Assembly (NCBI RefSeq): GCF_045679555.1
Contig: NC_092096.1
Coordinates: 21,599,016 to 21,663,015, forward strand
Reading direction: 5' to 3'
Source of the DNA: Salvelinus alpinus
Taxonomy: Eukaryota; Chordata; Actinopteri; Salmoniformes; Salmonidae
Length of the DNA: 64,000 bases
Made by a program: the position numbers and the translations under genes. Of the stretch, positions 45,300 through 58,641 are shown piece after piece; within the stretch, counting starts at the first letter, position 1; each line of letters opens with the position of its first letter. The notes beneath the pieces are model-generated. The model worked only from the letters and a program-made list of their open reading frames with translations. It did not search any database and was not told the origin of the DNA.

Positions 45300-45671
45300 T
45301 GTAATGGGTGTCGTCGTCGGATGAGGAATAATCGGACCAAAGCACAGCGTTGTAAGTGTTCGTGCTTTTTATTTAAACTGAACACTATAACAAAAACAAC
45401 ACAGTGATGAACGAAACCGAAACAGTCCTGTCAGGTGCAGAAAACACTAAACAGAAAATAACTACCCACAAAGCATAGGTGGTGAAAAGCTACCTAAGTA
45501 TGGTTCCCAATCAGAGACAAGGATAGACAGCTGTCCCTGATTGAGAACCACACCCGGCCAAAACAAAGAAATACAAAACATAGAAAAAGGAACATAGAAT
45601 GCCCACCCAAATCACACCCTGACCAAACCAAAATAGAGACATAAAAAGCTCTCTAAGGTCAGGGCGTGACA
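45300..45671 (-). mobile_element. Solo LTR, TGTCACG family
   Basis: On the minus strand it begins TGTCACGCCCTGACC and ends CCATTACA. A perfect 5-bp duplication tctat flanks it at 45,295-45,299 and 45,672-45,676. Same family as 1530-1896 and 43,133-43,481. Confidence 0.9.
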
Positions 45672-45895
45672 TCTATCTCATTAGTATCTTGTTCATAATT
45701 TTAGGTAATGTTGGAATGATGCATTTAGGTGTTTTTCTCCATGTAATTCCAGTTGACTTTGCGAGGGTTGTTTTCTTTTCTCAATGCGCTGTCTGTGAGT
45801 CGGTATATTGCCTATAAAAGTGAATCCTCGTGATTGTATTTTCCTTCCTTTTTAGACCACAAATGCCTAATAAAATATTTCAAATGGTAGGCTAA

Positions 45896-46099
<204 letters not shown>

Positions 46100-46483
46100 G
46101 TGTCTGTGGTGATTTAATGAAGAGTAAAGTTAAGGCCTCAACACATTGCTGAATTTATCTGAAATAACATCTGAATTTCTGTCGGTGTCCATTTTGAAAG
46201 TACTGAAGGAATAGGCCTACCTCGTCGCAGCTCGTTTGCTAATGATCAGAACAAACATGATGAATTTACTGAACATAAATGTAATAATGTTTGTGTATGG
46301 TTCAAAAGTCTAAACTCATGTCGGCATTCACTATTTTTGAAGCAGAATGTGATTCTTATCGAGTTACACCAATCCACAAGGAATCCGTAGAAACCATATT
46401 TATTTAAGCAAGTCAACCACATCAGCTGTTTTTATAAAATGCAGTAAATTAGGCCGAATGAACTGTATTGCTGCCAGACGATG
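46100..46483. other. Unassigned non-coding stretch
   Basis: No gene or named repeat recognised. Confidence 0.4.
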
Positions 46484-46686
46484 CTCAGCCTGGTCTCATA
46501 AACGTAAGTTTGGAACACTCAAATTAGTATGATATGTTAGGTTTGGTATGACACATGATTACTTAAGTCTGGGTGGATGGGTGGGCGTATAACGCGTTTG
46601 AATCTCATCACGGCTAGCTTTAGCAATTTAGCTGATTAGCAACTTCAACTACTTACTATTTATTAGGTACTTCACAACTACTTAAC
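46484..46686. repeat. Fragment of a DNA-transposon-like repeat abutting the lectin flank copy
   Basis: Phrases such as cagcctggtctcataaacgt, caaattagtatgatatgtta and ttgaatctcatcacggctag match a salmonid short element as I remember it. It stops exactly where the duplicated lectin 5' flank begins, at 46,687, so it marks the breakpoint that removed the lectin transcription unit. Confidence 0.5.
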
Positions 46687-47160
46687 ATGTTGCAAGACTG
46701 CGCTTTTATAGCCCTGCACATACCTTTCACCAATGATGGCTTCCTGTTCCACCTGTTAAACGAAGACTTGGTGTCCGGGAGAGAGGAGAGTTGTGGTAGT
46801 CACCTGATGACAAAGATCATTCCTTTGTTCTTCTCATGTTTTCTGTGTTTACATTGTAATATGCATTTGCCATGTTTACATTTTGAAATACAGTGCCTGT
46901 AGAAAGTCACCACCCACCTTGGATTTCTTCACATTTTATTTACAAAGTGGGATTAATTGTAATTTTTGTCAACAATCTACACAAAATACCCTGTAGTGTC
47001 AAAGTGGAAGAAAAATTATGTACTTTCTTTATGAATGGAAAATATAACACTAATTTACCTCAATTAGATAAATATTCACTTAGAATACGTAGAAACACCT
47101 TTGGCAGCGATTACAGTGGTGAGTCTTCTTGGGTAAGTCTCATAAGAGCTTTGCACACCT
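46687..47160 (-). promoter_or_regulatory. Duplicated 5' flank of the lectin gene without the gene
   Basis: 46,687-46,890 matches 6,134-6,330 with few differences (a missing triplet in cgaagacttggtg, a longer catttgccatgtttac). It keeps the TATA box CTATAAAAG at 46,711-46,703. The old Tc1-like repeat follows here as in the first locus, but without its SINE and LTR insertions. No lectin exon lies downstream on the minus strand. The match ends about 15 bases downstream of the TATA box. Confidence 0.85.
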
Positions 47161-47161
47161 A

Positions 47162-48002
<841 letters not shown>

Positions 48003-48812
48003 ATTTCTCTTTAACAAATTATCCATGTAGACACCCCTTCAAATTTGTGGATTCAGCCACACCTGTTGCTGACAGGTGTATAAAATCAAGCACACAGCCA
48101 TGCAATCTTCATAGACAAACATTGGCAGTAGAATGGCCTTACTGGAGACCTCAGTGACTTTCAACGTGGCACAGTCATAGGATGCCACCTTTCCAACAAG
48201 TCAGTTTATAAAATGTCTGTCCTGCTAGAGCTGCCCCGGTCAACTGTAAGTGCTGTTATTGTGAAGTGGAAACATCTAGGAGCAACAACGGCTCAGCCGC
48301 AAAGTGGTAGGCCAAACAAGCTCACAGAACTGAACGCCGAGTGCTGAAGCGCGCAACGCGTAAAAATCGTCTGTCCTCGTTTGCAACACTCACTACCGAG
48401 TTACAAACTGCCTCTGTAAACAACATCAGCACAACAAATGTTCGTTGGGAGATACATGAAATTAGTTTCCATCGCCGAGCAACCGTTCAGAAGCCTAATA
48501 TTACCATGTGCATTGCCAAGTGTCGGTTGGAGGGGTGTAAAGCTCGCCGTCATCGGACTCTGGAGCAGTGGAAACGCGTTCTCTGGAGTGATGAATCCCG
48601 CTTCACCATCTGGCAGTCCGATGGATTAATCTGGGTTTGGCGGATGCCAGGAGAACGCTACCTCCCCAAATGCATAGTGCCAACTGTAAAGTTTGGTGGA
48701 GCAGGAATAATGGTCTGGGCTTGTTTTTCGTGGTTCGTGGGTAGGCCCCCCTAGGTCATGTAGTGTATGTAAAGGTGTTGTGTATCATGGCTAGACTGCA
48801 ATTAGCCCTATA
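48003..48812 (+). mobile_element. Tc1-like transposon remnant, paralogous to 8736-9250
   Basis: The same 5' region as at 8,736 (gattcagccacacctgttgc, ccatgcaatcttcatagac, gatgccacctttccaacaag). A larger part of the transposase frame is preserved. It ends with the same joint (gtgttgtg.atcatggctagactgcaatt) as the first locus. The shared joint shows that the whole segment was duplicated along with the lectin flank. Confidence 0.8.
48341..48754 (+). pseudogene. Tc1-like transposase fragment
   Basis: 137 codons are open. They cover the end of the DNA-binding region ([11 protein letters not shown]...TTNVRWEIH) and the start of the DDE domain ([17 protein letters not shown], where the Asp is the first catalytic acid). 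Then comes [11 protein letters not shown] and [18 protein letters not shown]. The other two catalytic acids are missing. No in-frame start upstream gives a full N-terminus. Confidence 0.82.
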
Positions 48813-49007
48813 TGCACACTGAAACGGACCAAGAAGGTGGTGTATTTCATGACAAACAGCCTGTTGTGTTTTTGGTGTTTCAGGGGTTGGCTACTCTAAC
48901 AAAAGATTCATACAGGACAAACAAACACTGTTTATCCATGCAAAGTCGACCGCAAAGTCGACTCTTGTCGCTTTGTCGTTATGGGGTACTGTGTGTGTAG
49001 ATGTTGT

Positions 49008-49200
49008 TTTGTGCCGTTTGCTTTGCTTAATATAAGGAATGCAAAATAATTGATACTTTTAATTTTGATACTTAAGTATATTTAGACTATTACTCAAGGA
49101 CCATTTTCTGGGTGACTTTCACTTTTACTTCAGTAATTTTCTATAAAGGTATGTTTACTTTTACTCACGTATGGGTACTTTTTCCACCACTATCGGACTA
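49008..49200 (+). repeat. Fragment of a short DNA-transposon-like repeat
   Basis: Contains gcttaatataaggaatgcaa, acttaagtatatttagacta, ctgggtgactttcactttta and ends gtactttttccaccact, the terminus I recall for a common fish element. It shares sequence with the inverted fragment at 13,832. Only the terminal part is present. Confidence 0.55.
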
Positions 49201-49359
49201 TCGGTACACTACAATTACAAGTACCCTTCAAGATCAATTTCATTATAACTAGCCAAATCCTGTGTAACACCTAGTAAATACATTGTACTTATGCAGATTT
49301 TACATGTACTCTGTGGTGTACTAGTGTATTTATTTCCCCGCTTGGATCTCACTTCCACT

Positions 49360-50395
49360 TTAAGAACAAATTCTTCTTTACAATGACGGCCTACCAAAAG
49401 GCAAAAGGACTCCTGTGGGGACAAGGGATTAAAAATACAAATAAATTAAATAAAATATAGGACAAAACACACATCACGACAAGAGAGACAACACAACACT
49501 ACATAAAGAGAGACCTAAGATGACAACATAGCATGGCAGCAACACATGAAAACACAGCATGGTAGCAACACAACATTACAGCAGCACCACATGGCAGCAG
49601 CACAACATGGTAGCAGTAAAACACATGGTACAAACATTATTGGGCACAGACAACAGCACAAAGGGCAAGAAGGTAGGGACAACAATACATCACGAAAAGC
49701 AGCCACGATCTGTCAGTAAGAGTGTTCATGATTGAGTCTTTGAATGAAGATTGAGATAAAACTGTCCAGTTTGAGTGTTTGTTGCAGCTCGTTCCAGTCG
49801 CTAGCTGCAGCAAACTGAAAAGACGAGCGACCCAGGGATGTGTGTGCTTTGAGGAACTTTAACAGAATGTGACTGGCAGAACGGTTGTGTATGTGGAGGA
49901 TGAGGGCTGCAGTAGGTATCTCAGATAGGGGGGAGTGAGACCTAAGAGAGTTTTATAAATAAGCATCAACCAGTGGGACCTGGGACAGGTATACAGAGAT
50001 GACCAGTTTACATAGTAGTATAGAGTGCAGTGATGTGTCCTATAAGGAGCATTGGTGGCAAATCTGATGGCCGAATGATAAAGGACATCTAACCGCTCGA
50101 GAGCACCCTTACCTGCCGATCTATAAATTATGTCTCCGTAATCTAGCATGGGTAGGATAGTCATCTGAATCAGGGTTAGTTTGGCAGCTGGAGTGAAAGA
50201 GGAGCGATTACGATAGAGGAAACCAAGTCTAGATTTAACTTTAGCCTGCAGCGTTGATATGTGCTGAGAGAAGTGCAGCCTACCGTCTAGCCATACTCCC
50301 AAGTACTTGTATGAGGTGACTACCTCAAGCGCTAAACCCTCAGAGGTAGTAATCACACCTGTGGGGAGAGGGGCAGTCCTCTGGAAGTCGTCATA
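49360..50395 (-). mobile_element. 5'-truncated RSg-1-like LINE
   Basis: On the minus strand 50,356-49,859 encodes the C-terminal part of a reverse-transcriptase polyprotein (SYKYLGVWLDGRLHFSQHI, then LPMLDYGDIIYRSA). A ~480-base 3' UTR follows with a repeated gctgccatg.tgtgttgct block and the end cattgtaaagaagaatttgt. The RT catalytic domain is lost by 5' truncation. The end is shared with the HpaI-type SINE at 59,205; such LINE/SINE tail sharing is known in salmonids and lets the SINE borrow the LINE machinery. A second copy's tail is at 10,960. Confidence 0.85.
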
Positions 50396-50596
50396 ACTAC
50401 TGTGTTAATTACTAATTACTACTAATATACCCAGAGGAGGACGGAAGCTAGCTGTCCTCCGGCTACACCATTGTACTACCCTACAGAATAGTGTTGAGGC
50501 TACTGTAGACCTTCATTTAAAAACAGTGTGTTTTAATCAATTATTTGGTGACGTGAATATATTTTATATAGTTTTATCTGACAAGGAGAGTCCAGG

Positions 50597-50712
50597 ATGT
50601 GTGTGTGGGTGTGTGGGGGTGGGTGGGTGGGTGGGTGTAGGTGGGTGGGTGTGGGTGGGTTGGTGGGTGTGTGTGCGTGCGTGCGTGCTGGTGGGTGCGT
50701 GCTGATGGGTGC
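50597..50712 (+). repeat. GGGT-rich simple repeat with G-quadruplex potential
   Basis: Runs such as gggtgggtgggtgggtgt give many closely spaced GGG triplets on the plus strand, followed by (gtgc)n. Four or more GGG runs within 20 bases satisfy the usual G4 pattern. Confidence 0.9.
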
Positions 50713-50828
50713 CTTTAGCATAATGGGGTTGCTGGGGAAAAGCTCAATCGATCCTGAGAGAAAGAGATTTTTGCAGTTTGCTCCTGCTCGCCTCTGACAC
50801 GAGATGAGGCCCATCAGCGCTACTCATC

Positions 50829-50994
50829 GGCTCTTTCTCAATTCATCTTTCCTCGGTTCCTCACGTCCTCTTTCCTCACTGCATCCTCAAAGTGCATTGG
50901 AGAAGAAGGTCTTAAAGGAGGGACCTTGGACCTTCTCCTCCAATATGGTTTAGAAGGAGGCGAGGAATAAGGAAAGATGAATTGAGACAGAGCC
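50829..50994. repeat. Palindromic MITE-like element
   Basis: The ends are inverted repeats: ggctctttctcaattcatct at 50,829 and agatgaattgagacagagcc ending at 50,994 (one mismatch in 20). The middle also contains an inverted ggagaagaagg / ccttctcctcc pair. Non-coding. Confidence 0.75.
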
Positions 50995-52206
50995 ATTGGA
51001 TAATTTTGTCCGACTATTTCCTGCCTGTGCTGGCGTCACATTCACACAGGTTGTTAACTGAGATGGAGGATGCTGCTTAGTTATCACAGGGAGGGGAAGG
51101 GTCTTCGGGGAGAGGAGGGGTCCTCGCAGCATGGAGGGCAGGTTTATTCCGTGTTTGAACTATCTCAAGGGAATTGATGCGACTAAACGGAATAGTTTTT
51201 CTCTTGCTATAACCTTGTGAGAAAAAAAACTATAATTCTGAGATATACAGTATATGAATTTGTGTGGGTGAGCATTGATGTGAAGTAGATATGTTATAGA
51301 CACATGACTGTAGAAGCGCTAAATGTAATATAGCCAACATACATTCAGAGTGCAAATGATTGAGACTGACAACTGTGGTAGAACTGAGGTAAAAACACGT
51401 TGTCCCTGGTGCCATGGCATCAAAGTACTGCACCGCTGACCATGCACATAACTGCATCGCTGTGTTGTACAGTGCAGTTTGAGACAGACACTGAGGGAGC
51501 AGACAGCAGAGGCATAAGGGCTGAGAGCCACCTAGTGGTCAACATTCTCAGCGCATCCATCAAATGTCATATGCCAGTAACTGTCCCAGTCTCTGAACAC
51601 TAGCCCTGTACTCAGTGTGGAAATCACTGAAGCCTAAACCTAGCTTAAAGGAGCTAGTATTGTCCATGAGTGAGGACCCCACCAGAGACCTAACTTGTCC
51701 TCGTTGGCAGATATTACACAGCCATTACACACTGCTTCCAATCCCTGCGAAGAGTCTCACTTCGTTATGGGAGGTCACTTCCATAGCCCGTTGATATACT
51801 GGCATGAATAATATGAATTATGCAAGTCATTCTGGAGAGTGTGGCAAGTACCATCTATGTCAATGTGGTTCTGGCCACTCAGCAAAAGCATTCTGGTTAT
51901 TAGCTTAATAAACTCTATACTAGTTTACTCTATATACCCATGTCCTTTTCCTTCACCTTTCTGCTTCAGAACCACCAGAACAACCTTCTGAGTCCCCCGT
52001 TCTTACTGGCATACACACAAAATATCAAAAGAGGGGTCACTGTTTTTTAATTAACCTCCCCGCAACACGGCAGACTACAAACCTGCACCATAGCTACTGA
52101 ACAAGATGAGGTGCTATTATTGTCATTTGCTGTGGGTGAAGGGTCATTAGAATGTTGGCTGTATGACGCACCAGGGCTCTGTGGGTTCTTCTCTTATCCA
52201 TAACAC
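50995..52206. other. Unassigned non-coding stretch
   Basis: About 1.2 kb with no recognisable gene, mobile element or tandem repeat. Short open frames have no family resemblance. Possible unique intergenic DNA. Confidence 0.4.
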
Positions 52207-55200
52207 AACAACAACCCTATGGACCGGAGCAGAGCAGTCTACAGTAACAACAACCCTATGGACCGGAGCAGAGAGAGTCTACAGGAACAACAACCCTATG
52301 GACCGGAGCAGAGAGAGTCTACAGTAACAACAACCCTATGGACCGGAGCAGAGAGAGTCTACAGGAACAACAACCCTATGGACCGGAGCAGAGAGAGTCT
52401 ACAGTAACAACAACCCTATGGACCGGAGCAGAGCAGTCTACAGTAACAACAACCCTATGGACCGGAGCAGAGAGAGTCTACAGTAACAACAACCCTATGG
52501 ACCGGAGCAGAGAGAGTCTACAGGAACAACAACCCTATGGACCGGAGCAGAGAGAGTCTACAGGAACAACAACCCTATGGACCGGAGCAAAGCAGTCTAC
52601 AGTAACAACAACCCTATGGACAGGAGCAGAGAGAGTCTACAGTAACAACAACCCTATGGACCGGAGCAGAGCAGTCTACAGTAACAACAACCCTATGGAC
52701 CGGAGCAGAGCAGTCTACAGTAACAACAACCCTAGGGACCGGACCAGAGAGAGTCTACCATAACAACAACCCTATGGACCGGAGCAGAGAGAGTCTACAG
52801 TAACAACAACCCTATGGACCGGAGCAGAGCAGTCTACAGTAACAACAACCCTATGGACCGGAGCAGAGCAGTCTACAGTAACAACAACCCTAGGGACCGG
52901 ACCAGAGAGAGTCTACCATAAAAACAACCCTATGGACCGGAGCAGAGAGAGTCTACAGTAACAACAACCCTATGGACCGGAGCAGAGAGAGTCTACCATA
53001 ACAACAACCCTATGGACCGGAGCAGAGAGAGTCTACAGTAACAACAACCCTATGGACCGGAGCAGAGCAGTCTACAGTAACAACAACCCTATGGACCGGA
53101 GCAGAGCAGTCTACAGTAACAACAACCCTATGGACCGGAGCAGAGCAGTCTACAGGAACAACAACCCTATGGACCGGAGCAGAGAGAGTCTACAGTAACA
53201 ACAACCCTATGGACCGGAGCAGAGAGAGTCTACAGTAACAACAACCCTATGGACCGGAGCAGAGAGAGTCTACAGTAACAACAACCCTATGGACCGGAGC
53301 AGAGAGAGTCTACAGTAACAACAACCCTATGGACCGGAGCAGAGAGAGTCTACAGTAACAACAACCCTATGGACCGGAGCAGAGCAGTCTACAGTAACAA
53401 CAACCCTATGGACCGGAGCAGAGCAGTCTACAGTAACAACAACCCTAGGGACCGGACCAGAGAGAGTCTACCATAACAACAACCCTATGGACCGGAGCAG
53501 AGAGAGTCTACAGTAACAACAACCCTATGGACCGGAGCAGAGCAGTCTACAGTAACAACAACCCTATGGACCGGAGCAGAGCAGTCTACAGTAACAACAA
53601 CCCTATGGACCGGACCAGAGAGAGTCTACCATAAAAACAACCCTATGGACCGGAGCAGAGAGAGTCTACAGTAACAACAACCCTATGGACCGGAGCAGAG
53701 CAGTCTACAGTAACAACAACCCTATGGACCGGAGCAGAGAGAGTCTACAGTAACAACAACCCTATGGACCGGAGCAGAGAGAGTCTACAGGAACAACAAC
53801 CCTATGGACCGGAGCAGAGAGAGTCTACAGGAACAACAACCCTATGGACCGGAGCAAAGCAGTCTACAGTAACAACAACCCTATGGACCGGAGCAGAGAG
53901 AGTCTACAGTAACAACAACCCTATGGACCGGAGCAGAGCAGTCTACAGTAACAACAACCCTATGGACCGGAGCAGAGCAGTCTACAGTAACAACAACCCT
54001 AGGGACCGGACCAGAGAGAGTCTACCATAACAACAACCCTATGGACCGGAGCAGAGAGAGTCTACAGTAACAACAACCCTATGGACCGGAGCAGAGCAGT
54101 CTACAGTAACAACAACCCTATGGACCGGAGCAGAGCAGTCTACAGTAACAACAACCCTAGGGACCGGACCAGAGAGAGTCTACCATAAAAACAACCCTAT
54201 GGACCGGAGCAGAGAGAGTCTACAGTAACAACAACCCTATGGACCGGAGCAGAGAGAGTCTACCATAACAACAACCCTATGGACCGGAGCAGAGAGAGTC
54301 TACAGTAACAACAACCCTATGGACCGGAGCAGAGCAGTCTACAGTAACAACAACCCTATGGACCGGAGCAGAGCAGTCTACAGTAACAACAACCCTATGG
54401 ACCGGAGCAGAGCAGTCTACAGGGACAACAACCCTATGGACCGGAGCAGAGAGAGTCTACAGTAACAACAACCCTATGGACCGGAGCAGAGAGAGTCTAC
54501 AGTAACAACAACCCTATGGACCGGAGCAGAGAGAGTCTACAGTAACAACAACCCTATGGACCGGAGCAGAGAGAGTCTACAGTAACAACAACCCTATGGA
54601 CCGGAGCAGAGCAGTCTACAGTAACAACAACCCTATGGACCGGAGCAGAGCAGTCTACAGTAACAACAACCCTAGGGACCGGACCAGAGAGAGTCTACCA
54701 TAACAACAACCCTATGGACCGGAGCAGAGAGAGTCTACAGTAACAACAACCCTATGGACCGGAGCAGAGCAGTCTACAGTAACAACAACCCTATGGACCG
54801 GAGCAGAGCAGTCTACAGTAACAACAACCCTATGGACCGGACCAGAGAGAGTCTACCATAAAAACAACCCTATGGACCGGAGCAGAGAGAGTCTACAGTA
54901 ACAACAACCCTATGGACCGGAGCAGAGAGAGTCTACCATAACAACAACCCTATGGACCGGAGCAGAGAGAGTCTACAGTAACAACAACCCTATGGACCGG
55001 AGCAGAGCAGTCTACAGTAACAACAACCCTATGGACCGGAGCAGAGCAGTCTACAGTAACAACAACCCTAGGGACCGGACCAGAGAGAGTCTACCATAAC
55101 AACAACCCTATGGACCGGAGCAGAGAGAGTCTACAGTAACAACAACCCTATGGACCGGAGCAGAGCAGTCTACAGTAACAACAACCCTATGGACCGGAGC

Positions 55201-56246
55201 AGAGCAGTCTACAGTAACAACAACCCTAGGGACCGGACCAGAGAGAGTCTACCATAAAAACAACCCTATGGACCGGAGCAGAGAGAGTCTACAGTAACAA
55301 CAACCCTATGGACCGGAGCAGAGAGAGTCTACCATAACAACAACCCTATGGACCGGAGCAGAGAGAGTCTACAGTAACAACAACCCTATGGACCGGAGCA
55401 GAGCAGTCTACAGTAACAACAACCCTATGGACCGGAGCAGAGCAGTCTACAGTAACAACAACCCTATGGACCGGAGCAGAGCAGTCTACAGTAACAACAA
55501 CCCTATGGACCGGAGCAGAGAGAGTCTACAGTAACAACAACCCTATGGACCGGAGCAGAGAGAGTCTACAGTAACAACAACCCTATGGACCGGAGCAGAG
55601 AGAGTCTACAGTAACAACAACCCTATGGACCGGAGCAGAGAGAGTCTACAGTAACAACAACCCTATGGACCGGAGCAGAGAGAGTCTACAGTAACAACAA
55701 CCCTATGGACCGGAGCAGAGAGAGTCTACAGTAACAACAACCCTATGGACCGGAGCAGAGAGAGTCTACAGTAACAACAACCCTATGGACCGGAGCAGAG
55801 AGAGTCTACAGTAACAACAACCCTATGGACCGGAGCAGAGAGAGTCTACAGTAACAACAACCCTATGGACCGGAGCAGAGCAGTCTACAGTAACAACAAC
55901 CCTATGGACCGGAGCAGAGAGAGTCTACCATAACAACAACCCTATGGACCGGAGCAGAGAGAGTCTACAGTAACAACAACCCTATGGACCGGAGCAGAGC
56001 AGTCTACAGTAACAACAACCCTATGGACCGGAGCAGAGCAGTCTACAGTAACAACAACCCTATGGACCGGAGCAGAGCAGTCTACAGTAACAACAACCCT
56101 ATGGACCGGAGCAGAGAGAGTCTACAGTAACAACAACCCTATGGACCGGAGCAGAGAGAATCTACAGTAACAACAACCCTATGGACCGGAGCAGAGAGAG
56201 TCTACAGTAACAACAACCCTATGGACCGGAGCAGAGCAGTCTACAG
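52207..56246. repeat. 39/40-bp minisatellite, about 100 copies
   Basis: The unit is built on acaacaaccctatggaccgg followed by agcagagagagtctacagta (40 bp) or the agcagagcag variant (39 bp). Substitution variants (agggaccggaccagag, ccataaaaac, caggaac) occur in blocks. The rare ccataaaaac variant recurs near 52,917, 53,629, 54,183, 54,857 and 55,251, at intervals close to 18, 14, 17 and 10 units, so higher-order blocks were duplicated. Because 40 is not a multiple of 3, open frames cycle through all three phases and are artefacts. Confidence 0.96.
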
Positions 56247-56258
56247 CAATTTATAACA

Positions 56259-56430
56259 GCAATAAAGCACCTTGGTGGTTTGTGGAATATGGCCAATTTA
56301 CCACGGCTAATGACTGTATCCAGGCACTCTGTGTTGCATTGTGCATAAGAACAGCCCTTGGCCGTGGTATATTGGCCATACACCACACCTCCTCGGGCCT
56401 TATTGCTTAATTATACAGTAGGTGTTCTGT
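56259..56430. repeat. MITE-like repeat with tggccaat/ccgtggtata arms
   Basis: Inverted segments: tggccaatttaccacggcta on the left and gccgtggtatattggccata on the right. The ends are gcaataaagcacc and gccttattgc. It is a short non-autonomous element abutting the end of the minisatellite. Confidence 0.75.
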
Positions 56431-57982
56431 TTAATTCTGTGGTCTCAGCAGACTCCAAACCTACAATAGATTCACAACTCACTGCAGTCAACTTAGCAGG
56501 GGACCTAGCTGTGACACTGGCAGTGGATGAGAGAGAGATATCTATATACAGTATATATATATAAAGTGGTGCCAGCACATATGTATGCTGTAGGAGCGAA
56601 CTGATAGCTTCTCAGAGTATTTTAAATTCAGTGCAGAAACTCTGTCTGGCGTTGGGGAAATCAGTGGTGAAACGGAGCCCAGGCCTTATGGACCATTACA
56701 TGGTAGTGTTATCTTACCTGCAGCGCTGGGTTTAAAGTGCCCTGGCTGTGGGAGTAGTACAGGCCCAGCCACAGGCAAGCTCTGATACATAATACACATG
56801 TTTACCTTAACAGCCTACACGGGGTGACTGCAAATTACAGCAAATTGTATCATTCTTGTTTTTACTTCACCTGGCGTTATGTGAAAACAAAAACATTGTG
56901 TATATGTACCTGAGTGTTTGAAGGAATGGCCCGAAGCGACGAACGTCAGGGAAGAAAAGTGATGTGGCCATGGAAATGTGCAGCAGTGAATGAAGCAGGC
57001 CCCAACCACCCTACTGCACTAGCAGTGCACCTGGAGATTGGTGACCAAACAGAAACGGAGAAAGCAGTCCGGACTAATGCCAGATGGGCTGCTCCATCTT
57101 CAGCCAATGCGATCCTGTCTAAAGTCCTGTTTAAAGTCCTGTCTAAAGTCCTGTCTAAAGTCCTGTCTAAATTGGGGGTATTGTGCAGAATTATAATTAT
57201 AACTATTTGGCTAATAATGAAAACAAAAAAAATACGTTAAAAATGTTTTTACCTTTCTGTTACAAATGCCCGAAGCGATTTGTGGGCCCAGTCCATCTCT
57301 GTCCGAATACCATCAGGACATAGACACATGATAAATAATGAACAAAATGTCCAACATTGTAAACAAAGGATGTTCCTAGGATGTTTAGTGGAATTTCCAG
57401 CCTTAGGATTGGGCAGGGGGCAATGTTCTGGAGATAATACCATTTGTCTGTAAGGGATGAAATCACCAAGGTCAGGGAAAATAACAGCCCTGTTTTATCA
57501 CAGACCGAGGTAAAGGAATGAGGCAGATGAAGATGAAGAGGGGAGGTTGTTCTCTCCATCTCTCCACTTCCTTTCCCTTTCTTCTGCACTAATAGAAACT
57601 GGGGACATGTTTCATATGGGAGTCAGGGTAAGATGAAAACCTTGAGTACGTTGTAGCAGGAAAACCATAGGATCAATACTAATTCTCTCCATAACAACAA
57701 CTCAGCTATACTCATCAGTTTTGCATTGTGGTTGATATGGATCAGTTATTTTACTGGCTTTCAAACTGTTCCATCAACTAAATGAGATAATGGAAAATAT
57801 TATTTTTGTGACTACAGGGTGATATGGTTGTGTCATAAATTATTACAGTTTTGTCATTTCTATCAAAGCACAGTATACAAAAGTATATAATCAATGATGT
57901 ATATAAACCCTGGATTGTTGATGCTATGTATTGGCCAATGAGAGGCTTTGAAGCCACCTGTCCGCCATATTGGCACTCCCCA
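56431..57982. other. Non-coding stretch with a short tandem repeat
   Basis: No recognised gene. A 13-bp unit (taaagtcctgtct) repeats four to five times at 57,119-57,173, and a short AT run lies near 56,550. A 108-codon frame at 56,914-57,240 overlaps the tandem repeat and has no family resemblance; I do not treat it as a gene. Confidence 0.4.
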
Positions 57983-58168
57983 CACTCTTAGAAAAAAGGT
58001 GCTCTCTAGAACCTTAATGGGTTCTTCGGCTGTCCCCATAGGAGAACCCTTTATTGAACCTTTTTTGGTTCCAGGTAGAACCCTTTTGGGTTCCATGTAG
58101 AACCCTTTCTACAGAGGGTGCTACCTGGACAGCCAAAGAACCCTTTTAGAACCCTTTTTTCTAAGAGT
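57983..58168. repeat. Palindromic MITE (agaacccttttt family), second copy
   Basis: Termini actcttagaaaaaaggtg and cccttttttctaagagt are inverted repeats. Internal gggttcttcggctgtcccca is matched by ggacagccaaagaaccc. Better preserved than the copy at 13,471, so probably younger. Confidence 0.88.
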
Positions 58169-58641
58169 ACAGAAGAAGCAGTCCTCCATAGGAATTAATG
58201 GAATTCTACAGTTGTTAATTTACATTTTTCAAGGACAAAATTACAGGCATTTAAGTATTTTTGTTGTTGTAGTGTGGATAGTAACATTAGTACTTTCAAA
58301 ACATTTTACTTTAAGGAAAATGTTTATATAGACAGTATATATTTGAATGTTTAGCTCACATAATATAATTTAAAAGAATGCATGAAGGTGTCTGTAATAT
58401 AATAAACGTGGTAAAAACAAATGTAGATATTAATAAATGCATTTCTATAGCTTCCAATGGTGGGGGAGTTCCAAAATGGAGGCATGGTGGCTTCAAAACA
58501 GCACCCCCTGGGACTCATCTAGTGTACATATAAATCATTGGTATTAATCAATCAAATAAAAAGATTGTTTAACTAACCTTATCTCAGATAACAAATAATG
58601 ATGGCTATTTCAACCGCACACAACAGCATATTACACTATTT

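Noticed and set aside
52219..54030. Open frames reading MDRSRESLQEQQPYGPEQRES
   Set aside because: These are products of the 39/40-bp minisatellite. The frame cycles through three phases and stops wherever the variant pattern changes.
56914..57240. 108-codon frame starting MFEGMARSDERQGRK
   Set aside because: No family resemblance, and its C-terminal SKVLSKVLSKVL comes from a 13-bp tandem repeat. No splice context or homology supports it.
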